A stretch of 7,904 nt of DNA from the NCBI GenBank assembly GCA_021778875.1, contig JAJYBT010000081.1, positions 1-7,904 on the forward strand, written 5' to 3'. How positions within the stretch are numbered: position 1 is the stretch's first letter; every line of letters starts with the position of its first letter. Shown here in pieces: positions 5,666 through 7,904 of this stretch. The translations under genes were made by a program, and so were the position numbers. This stretch comes from Acidobacteriota bacterium (GTDB lineage Bacteria > Acidobacteriota > Terriglobia > Terriglobales > Acidobacteriaceae). The notes beneath the pieces were generated by a model. It saw nothing but the letters and a program-made list of their open reading frames with translations. It did no database searches and was not told the DNA's origin.

Positions 5666-7213
5666 GTGTCAGGTTCAAGCGGAGAAGGACTGCACGCGCA
5701 GCAGGACAGCGCATGGCCGTGGGCGCTTGACAGGGATGAGCTGGAGCGGTTCGGACTCATCCTCGACCAGCGCCCGGCAAGCCTGCGCGGGCGCACCGTG
5801 GCCATTGCGCTGGCTCGTGGACTGTTGCGTGTGCGCACGCGCGATGGCTCCACGCAGCCGCTCAAGGCGAATGCTGCGCAGCATGCCTTCGAGCTGCGGC
5901 GCGGCCGGCGCAACATCGTGCTGAAGGCGCGGCAGATGGGCCTGACCACATGGGCCGCCGCGCGCTTTTTTCTTAAAACAATCATGCAGCCGGGGACGCT
6001 GACCCTGGAGGTGGCGCACACGCAGGAGGCCGCAGAAGAGATCTTCAGGATTGTGCATCGCTTTCTGGACTGGCTGCCGGATACGCTGCGGGACGGGCCG
6101 CTGAAGACTTCGCGCGCCAATGTGCGACAGATTGCTTTTCCTGCGATGGATTCGCAATACATGGTCGTCTCTGCCGGCGAGCGCAACGCGGGCCGCGGAC
6201 TGACGGTGCAGAATCTGCACTGCTCGGAGCTTGCGCGCTGGCCCGGCGATCCCGCCGAGACACTGGCAGGGCTGCGCGCGGCGCTTGCGCCCGGCGGCGA
6301 GCAGATTCTGGAATCGACGCCGGATGGCGTGGGCGGATGCTTTCACGAGGAGTGGCAGCAGGCAGCGAAGACAGGCACGGTGCGGCATTTCTTCCCCTGG
6401 TGGATGGAGCCGCGCTATCGCGCCGGCGCGGTGGACGCGGCAAGCCTGACCGGGGACGAGCGCGAGCTGATGGCGCGCGCGCATCTGGACCTGGAGCAGA
6501 TCGGATTTCGGCGCCAGGTGCGCGCCAACTTTCGCGGACTGGCGCGCCAGGAGTACGCCGAAGACAGCGAGAGTTGCTTCAGGGCAAGCGGCGACTCGGT
6601 CTTCGAGCTTGAGGCAATTGAAGCGCGCATGGCGACGGCTCCGAACGCGGCCGGGCGGCGGCGCAATGGCGAGCTGGAGATATGGCTGCCGCCCGTAAAA
6701 GGCAAGGAGTACCTGGTCGCTGTGGACCCCGCCGGCGGCGGCAGCGAAGGAGACTACTCCGCCGCCGAGGTGCTGGAACTGGAGACAGGCCTGCAGTGCG
6801 CGGAGTTTGCCGGTCACGTGGGCGGGCTGGAATTGGCAAGGCTGGTGACGGCGCTGGCGCGCGAGTACAACGAGGCGTGGCTGGTGGTGGAGCGCAACAA
6901 TCACGGCAGCGGCGTGCTGGCGCTGGCTCAGACTGCGTGCGGCTACAACCGCATATATCATCAGGGCGGCCAGCCGGGATGGCTGACGACATCCGTCAGC
7001 AGGCCAGCCGTGGTGGGCAAACTCGGCGCCGCTCTGGTGGAGCAGCCGGAGCGCTTCCTGAGCCGGCGACTGCTGGCCGAGTGCCGCAGCTTTGTGCGCC
7101 TGCCCAACGGCGGCACTGGCGCGCGCGCGGGCATGCACGATGACCGCGTGATGGCCATGGCGATCGGGCATGCGGCGCGAGCTGAGCTGCTGGAATGTGG
7201 AAGAAAGAGCTGA
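5666..7213 (+). CDS. Phage-type terminase large subunit (ATPase plus RNase H-like nuclease)
   Basis: In a phage this is the motor that pumps DNA into the prohead and cuts concatemers. With a GTG start at 5666 it is 515 residues. The ATPase domain has a Walker A-like KARQMGLTT (87-95), a GRGLT element (176-180), a Walker B-position LHCSELARW (184-192, with Ser-Glu where Asp-Glu is usual; Glu188 is the likely catalytic residue), and an ESTPDG coupling motif (216-221). The C-terminal RNase H-like nuclease has VDPAGGGSEGDYS (Asp354, Asp363), VVERNNHG (Glu409) and MHDDRV (Asp492/Asp493), so all acidic metal ligands are present. Length and order fit the Terminase_6 type. The start is uncertain: GTG 5666 has GGAGGA 3 nt before it, TTG 5585 has GGAG 5 nt before it, and ATG 5480 lies inside the fibre gene and looks unlikely. 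No portal or capsid gene follows. Confidence 0.9.
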   Translation: MSGSSGEGLHAQQDSAWPWALDRDELERFGLILDQRPASLRGRTVAIALARGLLRVRTRDGSTQPLKANAAQHAFELRRGRRNIVLKARQMGLTTWAAARFFLKTIMQPGTLTLEVAHTQEAAEEIFRIVHRFLDWLPDTLRDGPLKTSRANVRQIAFPAMDSQYMVVSAGERNAGRGLTVQNLHCSELARWPGDPAETLAGLRAALAPGGEQILESTPDGVGGCFHEEWQQAAKTGTVRHFFPWWMEPRYRAGAVDAASLTGDERELMARAHLDLEQIGFRRQVRANFRGLARQEYAEDSESCFRASGDSVFELEAIEARMATAPNAAGRRRNGELEIWLPPVKGKEYLVAVDPAGGGSEGDYSAAEVLELETGLQCAEFAGHVGGLELARLVTALAREYNEAWLVVERNNHGSGVLALAQTACGYNRIYHQGGQPGWLTTSVSRPAVVGKLGAALVEQPERFLSRRLLAECRSFVRLPNGGTGARAGMHDDRVMAMAIGHAARAELLECGRKS

Positions 7214-7238
7214 CAGCTTTCGAATGCCGGCAGCTTTC

Positions 7239-7267
7239 TTGCCCGCAACGCTTAGAATGCGAATAAG
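7239..7267 (+). promoter_or_regulatory. Weak candidate promoter for the HipA-like kinase gene
   Basis: TTGCCC (7239-7244) and AATAAG (7262-7267) are 17 bp apart, each matching the sigma-70-type consensus at 4 of 6 positions, 26 nt before the TTG start. They lie in the 80-nt gap after the terminase gene. The gap also has two copies of CAGCTTTC (7214-7221, 7231-7238). Read-through from the terminase is equally possible. Confidence 0.25.
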
Positions 7268-7293
7268 CAATTCACACACGGCAGGAGACGGTC

Positions 7294-7904
7294 TTGGCGG
7301 TTCTGGCAGTGCAGCATATCCGGCGGATGCGGGGCGGCGCGCAAGGCCAGTTGATGTTGGGATCCGACGGTCACGCCTACGTCGTGAAGTTCCAGAACAA
7401 CCCGCAGCACGTGCGCGTGTTGGCCAATGAGTTGCTGGCCTCGCGACTGGCGGTGGCCGCAGGGCTCACCGCTCCCGAGGCCGAGCTGGTTGAGGTGACA
7501 AGCTGGCTGGTGGACAATACACCGGAGCTGGAGATCGACCTGGGCCGGACCCGCGCGCGATGCCAGCCGGGCTTGCAGTTCGGGTCGCGCTTCGTGGGCG
7601 GATTGATGCCGGGACAGGTGGTGGATTATCTGCCCGAGGAGCAGTTGAGCGAGGTGCGAAACCTGGGCGAATTCGCCGGCATCCTGGCGCTGGACAAGTG
7701 GACCGGCAATGCCAACGGGCGGCAGGCGGTGTTTGCGCGCAGGCAGCGCGAGCGGCGTTACCGCGCCGTCTTCATCGACTACGGGTATTGCTTCCACGCC
7801 GGAGAATGGACATTTGCGGATATTCCGCTGCGTGGTGTTTACTACCGCAACGATGTATACCGCGGGATAACAGGCTGGGAATCATTCGAGCCCTGGCTGA
7901 CGCG
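7294..7904 (+). CDS. HipA-like kinase (HipA_2 type), N-terminal part (cut by window edge)
   Basis: This is a protein kinase-like fold related to the HipA toxin; substrate and role are unknown for this solitary subfamily. The 203 visible codons are open to the right edge. The N-lobe begins VQHIRRMRGGAQ (6-17), and YVVKFQNNPQHVRVLANE (29-46) supplies the likely ATP-binding Lys32. The catalytic loop is LDKWTGNANGRQ (133-144), with Asp134 and Asn139. FIDYGYCF (160-167) gives Asp162 at the metal-binding 'DFG' position. The kinase residues therefore look intact. TTG 7294 was chosen because AGGAGA (7283-7288) precedes it by 5 nt and the family motif starts at residue 6; no in-frame ATG exists before Met12. 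There is no HipB-like antitoxin beside it, so a classical toxin-antitoxin pair is not indicated. It is probably a chromosomal gene flanking the cassette. Confidence 0.88.
   Translation, partial: MAVLAVQHIRRMRGGAQGQLMLGSDGHAYVVKFQNNPQHVRVLANELLASRLAVAAGLTAPEAELVEVTSWLVDNTPELEIDLGRTRARCQPGLQFGSRFVGGLMPGQVVDYLPEEQLSEVRNLGEFAGILALDKWTGNANGRQAVFARRQRERRYRAVFIDYGYCFHAGEWTFADIPLRGVYYRNDVYRGITGWESFEPWLT

Noticed and set aside
5675..7279. Long minus-strand ORF (534 codons) opposite the terminase
   Set aside because: It is antisense to a gene with clear ATPase and nuclease motifs. Its translation is Arg/His/Gln-rich without motifs, as expected for a shadow in GC-rich DNA.
1..7904. CRISPR array, insertion sequence or transposase
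   Set aside because: No regularly spaced repeats, no transposase motif and no terminal inverted repeats with target duplication were seen.

Overview
The window is GC-rich DNA (roughly 60% G+C by eye) from a bacterium. The style of its proteins suggests an Acidobacteriota (Terriglobia-type) chromosome: a solitary HipA-like kinase and a secreted fibre protein whose first domain has a form I associate with that phylum. This assignment rests on remembered resemblance, not on a marker gene.

Layout. Positions 1-423 (minus strand, cut by the left edge) are the N-terminal part of an isoaspartyl peptidase / plant-type L-asparaginase, a chromosomal metabolic gene. Positions 424-861 carry no confident protein gene but hold structured sequence: a possible folded RNA, a clear intrinsic terminator (777-811), and a short leader with a perfect 7-bp hairpin that abuts the start codon of the next gene. 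From 862 to 7213 three plus-strand genes form a phage-like cassette: a 112-residue helical protein (862-1200), a 1403-residue exported fibre / beta-helix protein (1356-5567), and a terminase large subunit with intact-looking ATPase and nuclease motifs (about 5666-7213). Position 7294 to the right edge is the start of a HipA-like kinase of the HipA_2 type, probably chromosomal.

How the parts fit. The three middle genes look like DNA-packaging and adhesion functions of a phage, but no portal, capsid, protease, tail-tube, integrase or lysis gene is visible. Recognisable chromosomal-type genes flank the cassette closely. The fibre protein has a Sec signal peptide, which virion fibres normally lack. 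The cassette could therefore be a remnant or domesticated phage fragment whose fibre is now displayed or secreted by the host. The sequence alone does not prove this.

The most notable signals are the exported tail-fibre-like protein; a module of about 75 residues found twice inside two different host domains of that protein (with a possible third copy at the C-terminus); a long RNA-strand hairpin (1262-1324) just ahead of the fibre gene; and the terminator-plus-hairpin leader in front of the whole cassette.
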